Origin: an uncultured Clostridia bacterium
GTDB taxonomy: Bacteria > Bacillota > Clostridia > Oscillospirales > Acutalibacteraceae
Reading direction: 5' to 3'
Length of the DNA: 7,099 nucleotides
Assembly: GCA_946006915.1 (NCBI GenBank)
Contig: CAMFZK010000051.1
Coordinates: 1-7,099 of the forward strand
This document shows, in pieces, positions 1 to 5,812 of the stretch. Every line of letters starts with the position of its first letter. The first letter of the stretch is position 1. The notes below the pieces were generated by a model. That model made no database searches, was not told where the DNA came from, and worked only from the letters and a program-made list of their open reading frames with translations. Both the position numbers and the translations under genes were made by a program.

Positions 1-8
1 AAAAACTG

Positions 9-43
9 AAAACACGGCAAAGGAAAAACCTTTGCCGTGTTTT
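9..43 (-). terminator. Rho-independent terminator after the uppP-hydrolase unit
   Basis: A 15-bp perfect stem pairs positions 9-23 with 29-43 around a 5-base A/T loop at 24-28, with a GC-rich core (ACGGCAAAGG). It begins right after the hydrolase stop codon at 45-47. On the minus-strand transcript the stem is followed by TTTTCAGTTTTT, an interrupted U-tract. On the plus strand the 3' side runs into seven Ts, so the hairpin could also stop a convergent gene arriving from the left; no such gene is visible here. Confidence 0.9.
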
Positions 44-44
44 T

Positions 45-881
45 TTAACATAAATCCATAAATTTAAGCCATTCTTTTACGCTATTAAGCCATTTATGAT
101 TGTAATTTACCGTATTGTCAACATTATCGATAGTTTGAGCATCGCAAGTAGAAGAACCATGTTCGCCTTTCGGGAAAATATTTAATTCAAACGGAATATT
201 ATATTTCGAAAGTGCCTGTGCATAGAGCAAACTGCTTATTACGGGAACGCAGTTATCCTCTGCCGTGTGCCAAATAAATGCGGGCGGAGTGTTTTGCTTA
301 ACGCATCTGTCAGGACAGAAATAATTCATTTCTTGCTCACTTAACGGATAATGACCGACTAAATTTTCGAAACTCCCCTGGTGGCAGTTACCCTCTAACG
401 CCGTAATTACGGGGTAAGAAAGAATTGAACCGTTTACACCTTTACTTTCGGGGAAAACTTCCCTTACTTCTTTACAGTCATACATTGTGCTGTAATGTGC
501 CGCAAGGTGTCCGCCTGCCGAAAAACCGATGATTGAAACTTTAGTTGTATCACAGTTCCAATTATCCGCATTTTTATAAATAAGTTCCATTACCGCCGCA
601 ACCTCACGCAGTTGGGTTGGAAATTTGGCAGGTGCACAAGTGTATGTCAACAAGAATACATTAAAACCCTCCGGCAGGAAATTAAGTGCAATCGGCTCTG
701 ATTCGCGCTGTGAACACATACAGTATCCGCCGCCGGGACAAACCACCATACAAGGTCTTTTTTGGTTTTGCCTGTTCATTTCGGTCATATTATAGGGCAA
801 ATAAATTTCCAACGTTGGATCAGCGCCGTTTTCCCCTAAAAATTCAAAATAATTCTTTAAATGCAACTTCTCATAAATCAT
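45..881 (-). CDS. alpha/beta-hydrolase, acetyl-esterase/lipase-like
   Basis: A 278-residue protein with an alpha/beta-hydrolase fold signature, resembling the acetyl (xylan) esterase-like group often annotated as esterase/lipase or BD-FAE-like. What is visible: an oxyanion-type loop PGGGY at residues 49-53, a nucleophile elbow GFSAGGH at 119-125 with Ser121, a probable acid Asp209 in HTAEDNCVP, and a probable catalytic His241 in GEHG. The order Ser-Asp-His and the spacing fit the fold. There is no signal peptide or membrane segment, so it should act in the cytoplasm, perhaps deacetylating imported sugars or other small esters; the substrate cannot be read from the sequence. The start ATG is supported by AAGGGG at 890-895, 8 bases upstream, which overlaps the uppP stop codon. 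It lies 12 bases after uppP and is probably co-transcribed with it. Thirteen cysteines in 278 residues is high for this kind of enzyme. Confidence 0.87.
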   Translation of the reverse strand: MIYEKLHLKNYFEFLGENGADPTLEIYLPYNMTEMNRQNQKRPCMVVCPGGGYCMCSQRESEPIALNFLPEGFNVFLLTYTCAPAKFPTQLREVAAVMELIYKNADNWNCDTTKVSIIGFSAGGHLAAHYSTMYDCKEVREVFPESKGVNGSILSYPVITALEGNCHQGSFENLVGHYPLSEQEMNYFCPDRCVKQNTPPAFIWHTAEDNCVPVISSLLYAQALSKYNIPFELNIFPKGEHGSSTCDAQTIDNVDNTVNYNHKWLNSVKEWLKFMDLC

Positions 882-893
882 TATAATTTCCCC

Positions 894-1712
894 TTATTTT
901 AACACAAAATAAAGCAGTACGATTACACCTAAAACAATGCGGTAATAGCCGAAAGCGGTAAAATCACGCTTTTTAATATAGTTCATTAGGAATTTAATGG
1001 CAATTACCGAAACCAAAAACGCCGTAACCATACCTACAAGTAGTATTATAACTTCTGTGGAAGTAAAGTCAAGACCGAATTTTAAAAGTTTTATAAAACT
1101 TGCACCGAACATTACGGGTACTGCCATATAGAAACTGAACTGTGCCGCAGTAACACGGGAAACACCTATTAAAATTGCACCCAAAATTGTAGAACCGCTC
1201 CTTGAAGTGCCGGGAATTAAGGAAAGTGCTTGGAAACAGCCAATCAAAAATGCCGTCTTATAGGTCATTTCACCAATACTTTCTACCTTTGGTTTTAATT
1301 GTTTATTACGCTTTTCTATTACTATAAACGCAATACCGTAAACAATAAGCGCCAAAGATACCACTATGTAATTATGAAACTTTTCTTCAAACAAATCGTC
1401 AAGCGGGATACCGATTATTGCGGCGGGCAAAATTGCAACTATTACCTTAAACCACATAGAAAAAACATCTTTTTTAATATAGTGTTCCTCTTTTTTAAGG
1501 GTAAAAGGCCACATTTGTTTAAAGTAAATAACCACAACCGCCAAAATAGCGCCAAGTTGGATAACCACATTAAACATTTGCATAAAATCTTCGCTCATAT
1601 TAAGTTTTATAAACTCATCGGCAATAATTAAATGCCCTGTGCTGCTTATCGGCAACCATTCGGTTATACCCTCAATGATACCTAAAAAAATTGATTTTAA
1701 AATATCTAACAA
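894..1712 (-). CDS. uppP: undecaprenyl-diphosphatase UppP (BacA family)
   Basis: An integral membrane phosphatase that converts undecaprenyl diphosphate to undecaprenyl phosphate, recycling the lipid carrier for peptidoglycan and other envelope polymers; overexpression of the family gives bacitracin resistance. Family hallmarks are present: the EGITEWLPISSTGH block near the N-terminus, containing the (E/Q)xxxE pair and His, and PGTSRSGST in mid-protein with the essential Arg. About eight hydrophobic segments span the chain. Counted from the upstream in-frame GTG at 1719-1721 (275 residues), these residues fall at Glu17, Glu21, His30 and Arg174, the E. coli numbering. I place the start at TTG 1710-1712 (272 residues) because the ribosome binding site GAGGTG at 1719-1724 would overlap the GTG but sits correctly for the TTG. 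Length is normal. It follows glgA across a terminator and probably has its own promoter. Confidence 0.95.
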   Translation of the reverse strand: MLDILKSIFLGIIEGITEWLPISSTGHLIIADEFIKLNMSEDFMQMFNVVIQLGAILAVVVIYFKQMWPFTLKKEEHYIKKDVFSMWFKVIVAILPAAIIGIPLDDLFEEKFHNYIVVSLALIVYGIAFIVIEKRNKQLKPKVESIGEMTYKTAFLIGCFQALSLIPGTSRSGSTILGAILIGVSRVTAAQFSFYMAVPVMFGASFIKLLKFGLDFTSTEVIILLVGMVTAFLVSVIAIKFLMNYIKKRDFTAFGYYRIVLGVIVLLYFVLK

Positions 1713-1718
1713 AAAAAC

Positions 1719-1724
1719 CACCTC
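1719..1724 (-). promoter_or_regulatory. ribosome binding site deciding the uppP start
   Basis: GAGGTG matches part of the full anti-16S complement (AAAGGAGGTGATC). It lies 6 bases before TTG at 1710-1712 and contains the alternative GTG start codon itself, so that GTG cannot use it. No other purine-rich site lies upstream of the GTG. Confidence 0.65.
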
Positions 1725-1730
1725 AATAAC

Positions 1731-1759
1731 ATTATAAAAGGGTTGTTAAAAAATAACAA
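1731..1759 (-). promoter_or_regulatory. putative sigma-A promoter for uppP overlapping the glgA terminator
   Basis: On the minus strand a perfect -10 hexamer TATAAT (1731-1736) lies 17 bases downstream of TTGTTA (1754-1759), which matches the TTGACA consensus at four of six positions. The -35 is on the first arm of the glgA terminator hairpin and the -10 takes over its U-tract. A start site about 7 bases after the -10 would fall near 1724, at the first base of the uppP ribosome binding site, giving a very short leader. This is inferred from sequence only; TATAAT occurs by chance in AT-rich DNA. Confidence 0.42.
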
Positions 1760-1766
1760 CCCTTTT
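1736..1766 (-). terminator. hairpin terminator after glgA
   Basis: A 13-bp perfect stem (1736-1748 with 1754-1766) around a 5-base loop, starting only a few bases after the glgA stop codon at 1770-1772. The core is AGGGTTGTTA and its complement. On the minus-strand transcript the stem ends in TTTT then ATAAT, a short U-tract, so termination may be partial and allow some read-through into uppP. On the plus strand it is followed by Ts as well. Confidence 0.75.
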
Positions 1767-1769
1767 TTA

Positions 1770-3191
1770 CTACTTCTCCACAATTTCTTTATAAAGTCCC
1801 AAATAAGCGTTGGCAGAAGTTTTCCAACTGTTGTCACACTTCATTGCACGCTCACGCAAAATGTTCCAACCTTCTTTATGTTTATATCCCTCCAATGCAC
1901 GCATAACGGTATATTTCATATCGTGTGCATTGTAGTTTTTAAAGGTAAATCCGTTGCCGAAACCGTCGTGACTGTCCTTAATAGTATCATTAAGACCGCC
2001 TGTTTCACGAACAATGGGAATAGTACCGTAACGGAGTGCCACCATTTGTGCTAAACCGCAGGGTTCGCTTTGGCTTGGCATTAAAAACATATCCGCTCCT
2101 GCATAAATTCTGTGTGCAAGGGTGGGATTAAAGCCAAGTTTAAGACCGACTTTTTCGGGATATTTTTTAGACATTTCATAGAAAAATGTTTCAAATTCCC
2201 ATTCGCCCGAACCCAAAATAGCAAACTGCACATCTTGGTTTATGATTTCTTCAAACACACATTTAACAAGGTCAATACCCTTGTGTTTAACAAGGCGGGT
2301 AACAATTCCTATTACCGGTGTATCGGGTTTTTGGGGTAACCCTAACTCCTTTTGTAAGGACGCTTTGTTAACCGCCTTACCCGAAATATCCTCCACCGTA
2401 AAGTTTTTGTATATCAACTTATCGGTTTCGGGATTGTAAACATCAACGTCAATTCCGTTTACAATACCAGTGGTTTTATAGGTAAACTGTTTTAAGATTG
2501 TATCAAGTCCGTGGGAATAATACGGGCTTAAAATTTCGTTTGCGTAGGTAGGTGAAACGGTTGTAACCTTATCGGCACATTGAATAGCGCCTTTCATAAA
2601 GTTTATGCAGTCATCATATTCCACAATACCTCTGCGTTCTTCGGGCAAACCTAAAACATCGCCTAAAATTTCACCGCCGTACTGACCTTGGTACTGAATA
2701 TTATGAATGGTAAATACCGTTTTAATGTCCTTATAAAATTCGGAACCCTTATAAAAAGCGTCAAGATAAACGGGAATTAAAGCAGTCTGCCAGTCATTAC
2801 AGTGGATAATATCGGGTTTAAAGCCGATATGTGGCAAAACTTCAAGCACGGCACGGGAAAAGAAGGTAAATCTTTCGGCATCGTCATAATGTCCGTAAAG
2901 AGAATCCCTTTTAAAGTAGTACTGATTATCTATAAAGTAATAAATAACGCCGTCTACATGTGCTTCAAAAACACCGCAATACTGCCGTCTCCACGAAACA
3001 GGCACTGTAACCGAACAAACAAAGGTCATCTTGTTTCTTAATTCTTCGGAAATTGTGCCGTAAAGCGGTAAAATAATTCTGCATCCTACAAATCTTTTTC
3101 TAAGTGCTTTGGGAAGCGCACCTGCTACATCTGCAAGTCCGCCCGACATAGCAAAAGGATATGCTTCACTTGCAGCGAATAATACTTTCAT
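1770..3191 (-). CDS. glgA: glycogen synthase (ADP-glucose type), GT5 family
   Basis: Transfers glucose from ADP-glucose to the growing alpha-1,4-glucan chain in the cytoplasm. The 473-residue length fits bacterial GlgA (about 475-480). Visible motifs: the N-terminal SGGLADVAGALPKAL block at 16-30, HCNDWQTAL at 130-138, TIHNIQYQG at 161-169, the C-domain nucleotide-binding TRLVKHKG with Arg299 and Lys304, SEPCGL at 375-380 with Glu376 and Cys378, and TGGL at 397-400. An oddity is Met15 where most family members have the Lys of the K-x-G-G-L motif. The ATG at 3189-3191 is chosen because it gives the family-typical MKVLFAASEA N-terminus and has AAGGAG 6 bases upstream overlapping the glgD stop. 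An in-frame TTG at 3225-3227 would add 12 atypical residues and overlap glgD. It is the last gene of the glgCDA operon, before a hairpin terminator. Confidence 0.96.
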   Translation of the reverse strand: MKVLFAASEAYPFAMSGGLADVAGALPKALRKRFVGCRIILPLYGTISEELRNKMTFVCSVTVPVSWRRQYCGVFEAHVDGVIYYFIDNQYYFKRDSLYGHYDDAERFTFFSRAVLEVLPHIGFKPDIIHCNDWQTALIPVYLDAFYKGSEFYKDIKTVFTIHNIQYQGQYGGEILGDVLGLPEERRGIVEYDDCINFMKGAIQCADKVTTVSPTYANEILSPYYSHGLDTILKQFTYKTTGIVNGIDVDVYNPETDKLIYKNFTVEDISGKAVNKASLQKELGLPQKPDTPVIGIVTRLVKHKGIDLVKCVFEEIINQDVQFAILGSGEWEFETFFYEMSKKYPEKVGLKLGFNPTLAHRIYAGADMFLMPSQSEPCGLAQMVALRYGTIPIVRETGGLNDTIKDSHDGFGNGFTFKNYNAHDMKYTVMRALEGYKHKEGWNILRERAMKCDNSWKTSANAYLGLYKEIVEK

Positions 3192-3196
3192 AAACT

Positions 3197-3203
3197 TCTC
3201 CTT
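3197..3203 (-). promoter_or_regulatory. ribosome binding site deciding the glgA start
   Basis: AAGGAGA lies 5 bases before the ATG at 3189-3191, and its first bases are shared with the glgD stop codon TAA (3202-3204). This overlap fits translational coupling of glgA to glgD and rules against the longer TTG-initiated reading frame. Confidence 0.88.
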
Positions 3204-4317
3204 AAAGAACTTGATTTTTTTCAACAAAGCAATGTCTTTGTTCGGTTCCTTTTAATACCATTTTAGCACCGATAACGGTATTTTTATCGGCAATTACGTT
3301 GTTAAGTTCTGCGTTTTCGCCTACCTTTGTTTCCTGCATTAAAATGCAGTTTTCCACAACAGCGCCTTTTTCGATTTTAACACCGCGGAAGATTATACTG
3401 TTTTTAACCGTACCGTCAATCACACAGTCGTCACCTATAATAGAATCGGTAACATCTGCTTTTGTGCCGTATCTTGTGGGCATACTGTCCCGCACTTTGG
3501 TGAAAATAGGTCTTTCGGGGTTGAAAAGTTGCTTTCTTACATCACGGTTTAGTAACGCCATACTTGCCTGATAATATGTATGGGTGTTATCCATAACCGC
3601 AATAAATTCGGTATGTTCAAAACCGTAAACATTTAATGTTTTAAGTTTTTTGGAAATAACGTCACGTGTAAAGTTAACTAAATCACCGTCTACCGCTTCG
3701 TCTATCAGTTTCATTAAAAGTTTTCGGCCGATAATTGTAACACCTATTCCGAAAGGCACTTTTTCTTTCCCGGCGGTAAAGGTCATTTTAGTTATTTTTT
3801 GTTCACCGTCAAGAGAGAGAATAATTTTTTCGTAAGATTCCTGCGGCGGATAATCGTTTTTGTAAATAACCGTAACGTCGGCATTCTTTTCTTTGTGGAA
3901 ATCAAGTGCGGCTGAAATATCAATATTAGCAATTGCGTGTGGACTGCAAAGTACAATATACTCGCTTCCGCAACGGTCTATAAAATCCATTGCCGCATTA
4001 AGTCCCGAAATTGAGCCGGTGTATTTTTTAATACCTTTTTTAGAATACGGAGGAATAATATAAAGTCCGCCGTTTTTACGGTCTAAATCCCAGTAAACAC
4101 CGCTTCCAACGTGATCCATAAGCGAACGGTAGTTTTCTTTAGTTACAATACCTACCGAATTTACCCCTGCGTTTACAAGATTTGAAAGGGTAAAGTCTAT
4201 CATACGGTATCTTGCACCAAATGGTACCGAAGCCATAGAACGGTTAGCGGTTAGTTTTTTTAGTTTACCGTCATCCGCATTAGCGAAAATTAAACCTGAA
4301 ACCGTTGTTCTTTTCAT
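3202..4317 (-). CDS. glgD: GlgD, non-catalytic/regulatory partner of ADP-glucose pyrophosphorylase
   Basis: A 371-residue GlgC paralogue. The nucleotidyltransferase framework is recognisable (SVPFGARYRMIDFTLSN at 30-46, GSGVYWDLDR at 71-80), followed by left-handed beta-helix hexapeptide repeats from about 285 to the end. The catalytic features are degraded. The nucleotide-binding loop LLAGGQGSRL of GlgC is replaced by LIFANADDGKL at 9-19, and the SGDH motif carrying the catalytic Asp is replaced by CSPH at 124-127. This matches the known GlgD subunit of Bacillota, which has little activity alone and alters the kinetics of GlgC in a heteromeric complex. Length is usual. The start ATG overlaps the glgC stop (ATGA) and has AGGAGG at 4328-4333, 10 bases upstream, so translation is probably coupled to glgC. 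glgA follows 10 bases after the stop. Confidence 0.95.
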   Translation of the reverse strand: MKRTTVSGLIFANADDGKLKKLTANRSMASVPFGARYRMIDFTLSNLVNAGVNSVGIVTKENYRSLMDHVGSGVYWDLDRKNGGLYIIPPYSKKGIKKYTGSISGLNAAMDFIDRCGSEYIVLCSPHAIANIDISAALDFHKEKNADVTVIYKNDYPPQESYEKIILSLDGEQKITKMTFTAGKEKVPFGIGVTIIGRKLLMKLIDEAVDGDLVNFTRDVISKKLKTLNVYGFEHTEFIAVMDNTHTYYQASMALLNRDVRKQLFNPERPIFTKVRDSMPTRYGTKADVTDSIIGDDCVIDGTVKNSIIFRGVKIEKGAVVENCILMQETKVGENAELNNVIADKNTVIGAKMVLKGTEQRHCFVEKNQVL

Positions 4318-5528
4318 ACTTCTTCACCCTCCTTAACATCTTCTACAATCATTTTATTTGCCGAAATTTTGGCATTTTTACCAACTGTTAAATTATCACC
4401 CACAACGGTAATACCCCAATTTGCCGTTTCGGCGTTTTGCGGGTCTTCACCGATTTGTGCATTTTCTTCTACAACGGCATTTTCGGCAATTATCGAGTAG
4501 CGTACTTTAGCACCCTTTTTAATAACCGCACCCGGCATTATAAGTGAATATTCTACGCTTGTATCCTCTTCTATTGTTACGTTTTTAAACAAAATAGAAT
4601 AATCTACCTTGCCCGAAATATCGCATCCGTCGGTAATAAGGGAATTTTCAACCTCTGCCTCCGCCGATATGTACTGCGGCGGTGCGGCTTCGTTTCTTGA
4701 GTAAATTCTCCAGTCCTTGTCCCCCAAATTAAGGTCAATTTTGGGATTTAAAAGGTCAAGGTTTGCCTCCCACAAGGAATCAACCGTACCAACGTCTTTC
4801 CAATAATCGGCAAAGCGGTAAACCTTTAAAAGTTCCCCGTTGCCAAGCATTGAGGGAATAATATTTTTACCGAAGTCATTAGAAGATTCGGGGTTCTTTT
4901 CATCTTCGGTCAAATAGTATTTTAACTTTTTCCAATCGAAAATGTAAATACCCATAGAAGCCAAATTGCTTTTGGGATTTTTCGGCTTTTCTTCAAATTC
5001 GTAAATTGTGCCGTCTTCTTTGGTGTTCATAATACCAAAACGGGAGGCCTCTTCCATAGAAACTTCCAAAACGGCAATAGTACAAGCAGCACCCGATTCG
5101 ATATGGCTTTCAAGCATAAGCGAGTAGTCCATTTTATAGATATGGTCGCCCGAAAGAATAAGGACATATTCGGGGTTGTATCTTTCAATGAATTCTAAAT
5201 TTTGGTAGATAGCATTAGCTGTTCCTTTGTACCAGTTACCGCCCTTTTGACCGTGGTAGGGGGGTAAAATATGTACGCCGCCGCCTGTTCTGTTTAAGTC
5301 CCACGGTTTGCCTGAACCAATGTAATCGTTAAGTTCAAGGGGTTTATACTGGGTGAGAATACCTACCGTATCAATGCCTGAATTAGTACAGTTGGAAAGC
5401 GGAAAATCTATAATACGGTATTTACCGCCGTAAGGTACTGCGGGTTTTGCGATTTTGCTTGTAAGCACGCCAAGCCGACTGCCCTGTCCACCCGCTAAAA
5501 GCATTGCAACACATTTTTTATTTGCCAC
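4314..5528 (-). CDS. glgC: glucose-1-phosphate adenylyltransferase (ADP-glucose pyrophosphorylase)
   Basis: Catalyses ATP plus glucose-1-phosphate to ADP-glucose plus pyrophosphate, the committed step of bacterial glycogen synthesis, in the cytoplasm. In the 404-residue protein I see the nucleotide-binding loop LLAGGQGSRL at 10-19, KPAVPYGGKYRIIDFPLSN at 28-46, SGDH at 126-129 with probable catalytic Asp128, FEEKP at 178-182 with the sugar-phosphate-binding Lys181, DYWKDVGT at 241-248, and a C-terminal left-handed beta-helix of hexapeptide repeats from about 287 to 395, usually the oligomerisation and allosteric domain. The start is GTG at 5526-5528, giving MANKKCVAMLLAGG, a typical family N-terminus. 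AGGAGT lies 7 bases upstream. A longer frame from a TTG at 5562-5564 would add 12 residues, lacks a ribosome binding site, and would run through this one. First gene of the glgCDA operon, about 73 bases after the predicted transcription start; it overlaps glgD by 4 bases. Confidence 0.96.
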   Translation of the reverse strand: MANKKCVAMLLAGGQGSRLGVLTSKIAKPAVPYGGKYRIIDFPLSNCTNSGIDTVGILTQYKPLELNDYIGSGKPWDLNRTGGGVHILPPYHGQKGGNWYKGTANAIYQNLEFIERYNPEYVLILSGDHIYKMDYSLMLESHIESGAACTIAVLEVSMEEASRFGIMNTKEDGTIYEFEEKPKNPKSNLASMGIYIFDWKKLKYYLTEDEKNPESSNDFGKNIIPSMLGNGELLKVYRFADYWKDVGTVDSLWEANLDLLNPKIDLNLGDKDWRIYSRNEAAPPQYISAEAEVENSLITDGCDISGKVDYSILFKNVTIEEDTSVEYSLIMPGAVIKKGAKVRYSIIAENAVVEENAQIGEDPQNAETANWGITVVGDNLTVGKNAKISANKMIVEDVKEGEEV

Positions 5529-5535
5529 AATCAAC

Positions 5536-5541
5536 ACTCCT
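5536..5541 (-). promoter_or_regulatory. ribosome binding site deciding the glgC GTG start
   Basis: AGGAGT lies 7 bases before GTG 5526-5528 (8 counting from AGGAG), the normal distance. It supports the GTG start rather than the upstream in-frame TTG at 5562-5564. Confidence 0.85.
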
Positions 5542-5549
5542 GTCCGATT

Positions 5550-5586
5550 TTTGTATCTTTTCAAATTATATTGTTAAGAATACAAA
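5550..5586 (-). other. AT-rich inverted repeat in the glgC leader
   Basis: In the predicted 5' untranslated region, TTTGTAT (5580-5586 on the minus strand) can pair with ATACAAA (5550-5556), extended by three more pairs (CTT with AAG) after a one-base bulge, with a 16-base loop. The stem has only two G-C pairs and ends about 9 bases before the ribosome binding site. It could modulate translation or mRNA stability, but stability is marginal and no known riboswitch family is recognised. Confidence 0.25.
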
Positions 5587-5607
5587 CTTATGCTATTTAC
5601 ATATATA

Positions 5608-5635
5608 ATTATACCACTTTAATTTTATTTTTCAA
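5608..5635 (-). promoter_or_regulatory. sigma-A promoter of the glgCDA operon
   Basis: On the minus strand, -35 TTGAAA (5630-5635, five of six consensus bases) and -10 TATAAT (5608-5613, perfect) are separated by 16 bases, and TGG directly before the -10 makes an extended -10 (TGnTATAAT). The A/T-rich tract upstream (about 5636-5660) resembles an UP element. Transcription should begin near 5601, leaving a leader of about 73 bases before the glgC GTG. It is the only near-consensus promoter I see in the gap between glgP and glgC. Confidence 0.82.
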
Positions 5636-5674
5636 GTAATTTTTGTGAATTTTCCAAAACTAATAAAAAATGTT

Positions 5675-5693
5675 TTTGACAAAATTTGTTAAA
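5675..5693. promoter_or_regulatory. imperfect 19-bp palindrome upstream of the glgC promoter
   Basis: TTTGACAAA and TTTGTTAAA flank a single central A; the arms are complementary at eight of nine positions. It begins about 40 bases upstream of the -35 hexamer of the glgC promoter, a position suited to an activator or a distal operator. The sequence does not match the CcpA cre consensus and I cannot name a regulator. AT-rich DNA produces such symmetry by chance fairly often. Confidence 0.3.
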
Positions 5694-5708
5694 TATGCAC
5701 AAAGTTCG

Positions 5709-5738
5709 ACCTTTTTCCACCTTTAATTGCCTCTTTAA
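5709..5738. repeat. three 10-bp-phased ACCTTT-like direct repeats
   Basis: On the plus strand ACCTTT at 5709-5714 and 5719-5724 and GCCTCT at 5729-5734 recur at exactly 10-base spacing, one helical turn. They lie in the gene-free stretch between the glgP terminator and the glgC promoter, about 75-100 bases upstream of the -35. The rest of this 285-base gap holds only the elements listed here; I see no small gene or known RNA in it. Confidence 0.25.
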
Positions 5739-5768
5739 AAAGACAAATTTCGGCTTAAAGGGTCAAAG

Positions 5769-5803
5769 AAAAGCAGCCGTTTTACTGCAAAAGGGCTGCT
5801 TTT
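5769..5803 (-). terminator. hairpin terminator after glgP
   Basis: A 10-bp stem (5769-5778 with 5794-5803; core GCAGCC/GGCTGC) closes a 15-base loop that can itself pair TTTT with AAAA after one mismatch, leaving a 5-base apex. It starts 10 bases after the glgP stop codon. The minus-strand U-tract is TTTTCTTT, while the plus-strand side has six Ts, so it may act in both directions. It separates glgP from the glgCDA promoter. Confidence 0.82.
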
Positions 5804-5812
5804 TTATAACGT

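Noticed and set aside
1299..1631. 110-residue plus-strand open frame opposite uppP
   Set aside because: Lys/Asn/Phe/Tyr-rich translation expected from the antisense of a hydrophobic membrane protein gene; no start signals or recognisable domain.
1743..2054. 103-residue plus-strand open frame opposite glgA
   Set aside because: It lies almost wholly antisense to a well-supported glgA, starts inside the terminator hairpin, has no ribosome binding site, and its translation resembles no family I know.
3299..3835. Plus-strand open frames opposite glgD
   Set aside because: Shadows of the glgD coding sequence; no supporting motifs or ribosome binding sites.
5565..5570. Second TATAAT on the minus strand in the glgC leader
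   Set aside because: No -35-like hexamer at 16-18 bases upstream and no TGn extension; the promoter at 5608-5635 is far better.
5676..5681. Perfect TTGACA -35-like hexamer on the plus strand
   Set aside because: No acceptable -10 lies 16-18 bases downstream and no plus-strand gene follows; it is part of the palindrome at 5675-5693.
5529..5812. Possible small gene, RNA or CRISPR/mobile element in the longest gap
   Set aside because: No ribosome binding site with a meaningful frame, no tRNA-like folds, no regularly spaced long repeats, and no terminal inverted repeats or transposase remnants; only promoter-type elements are seen.
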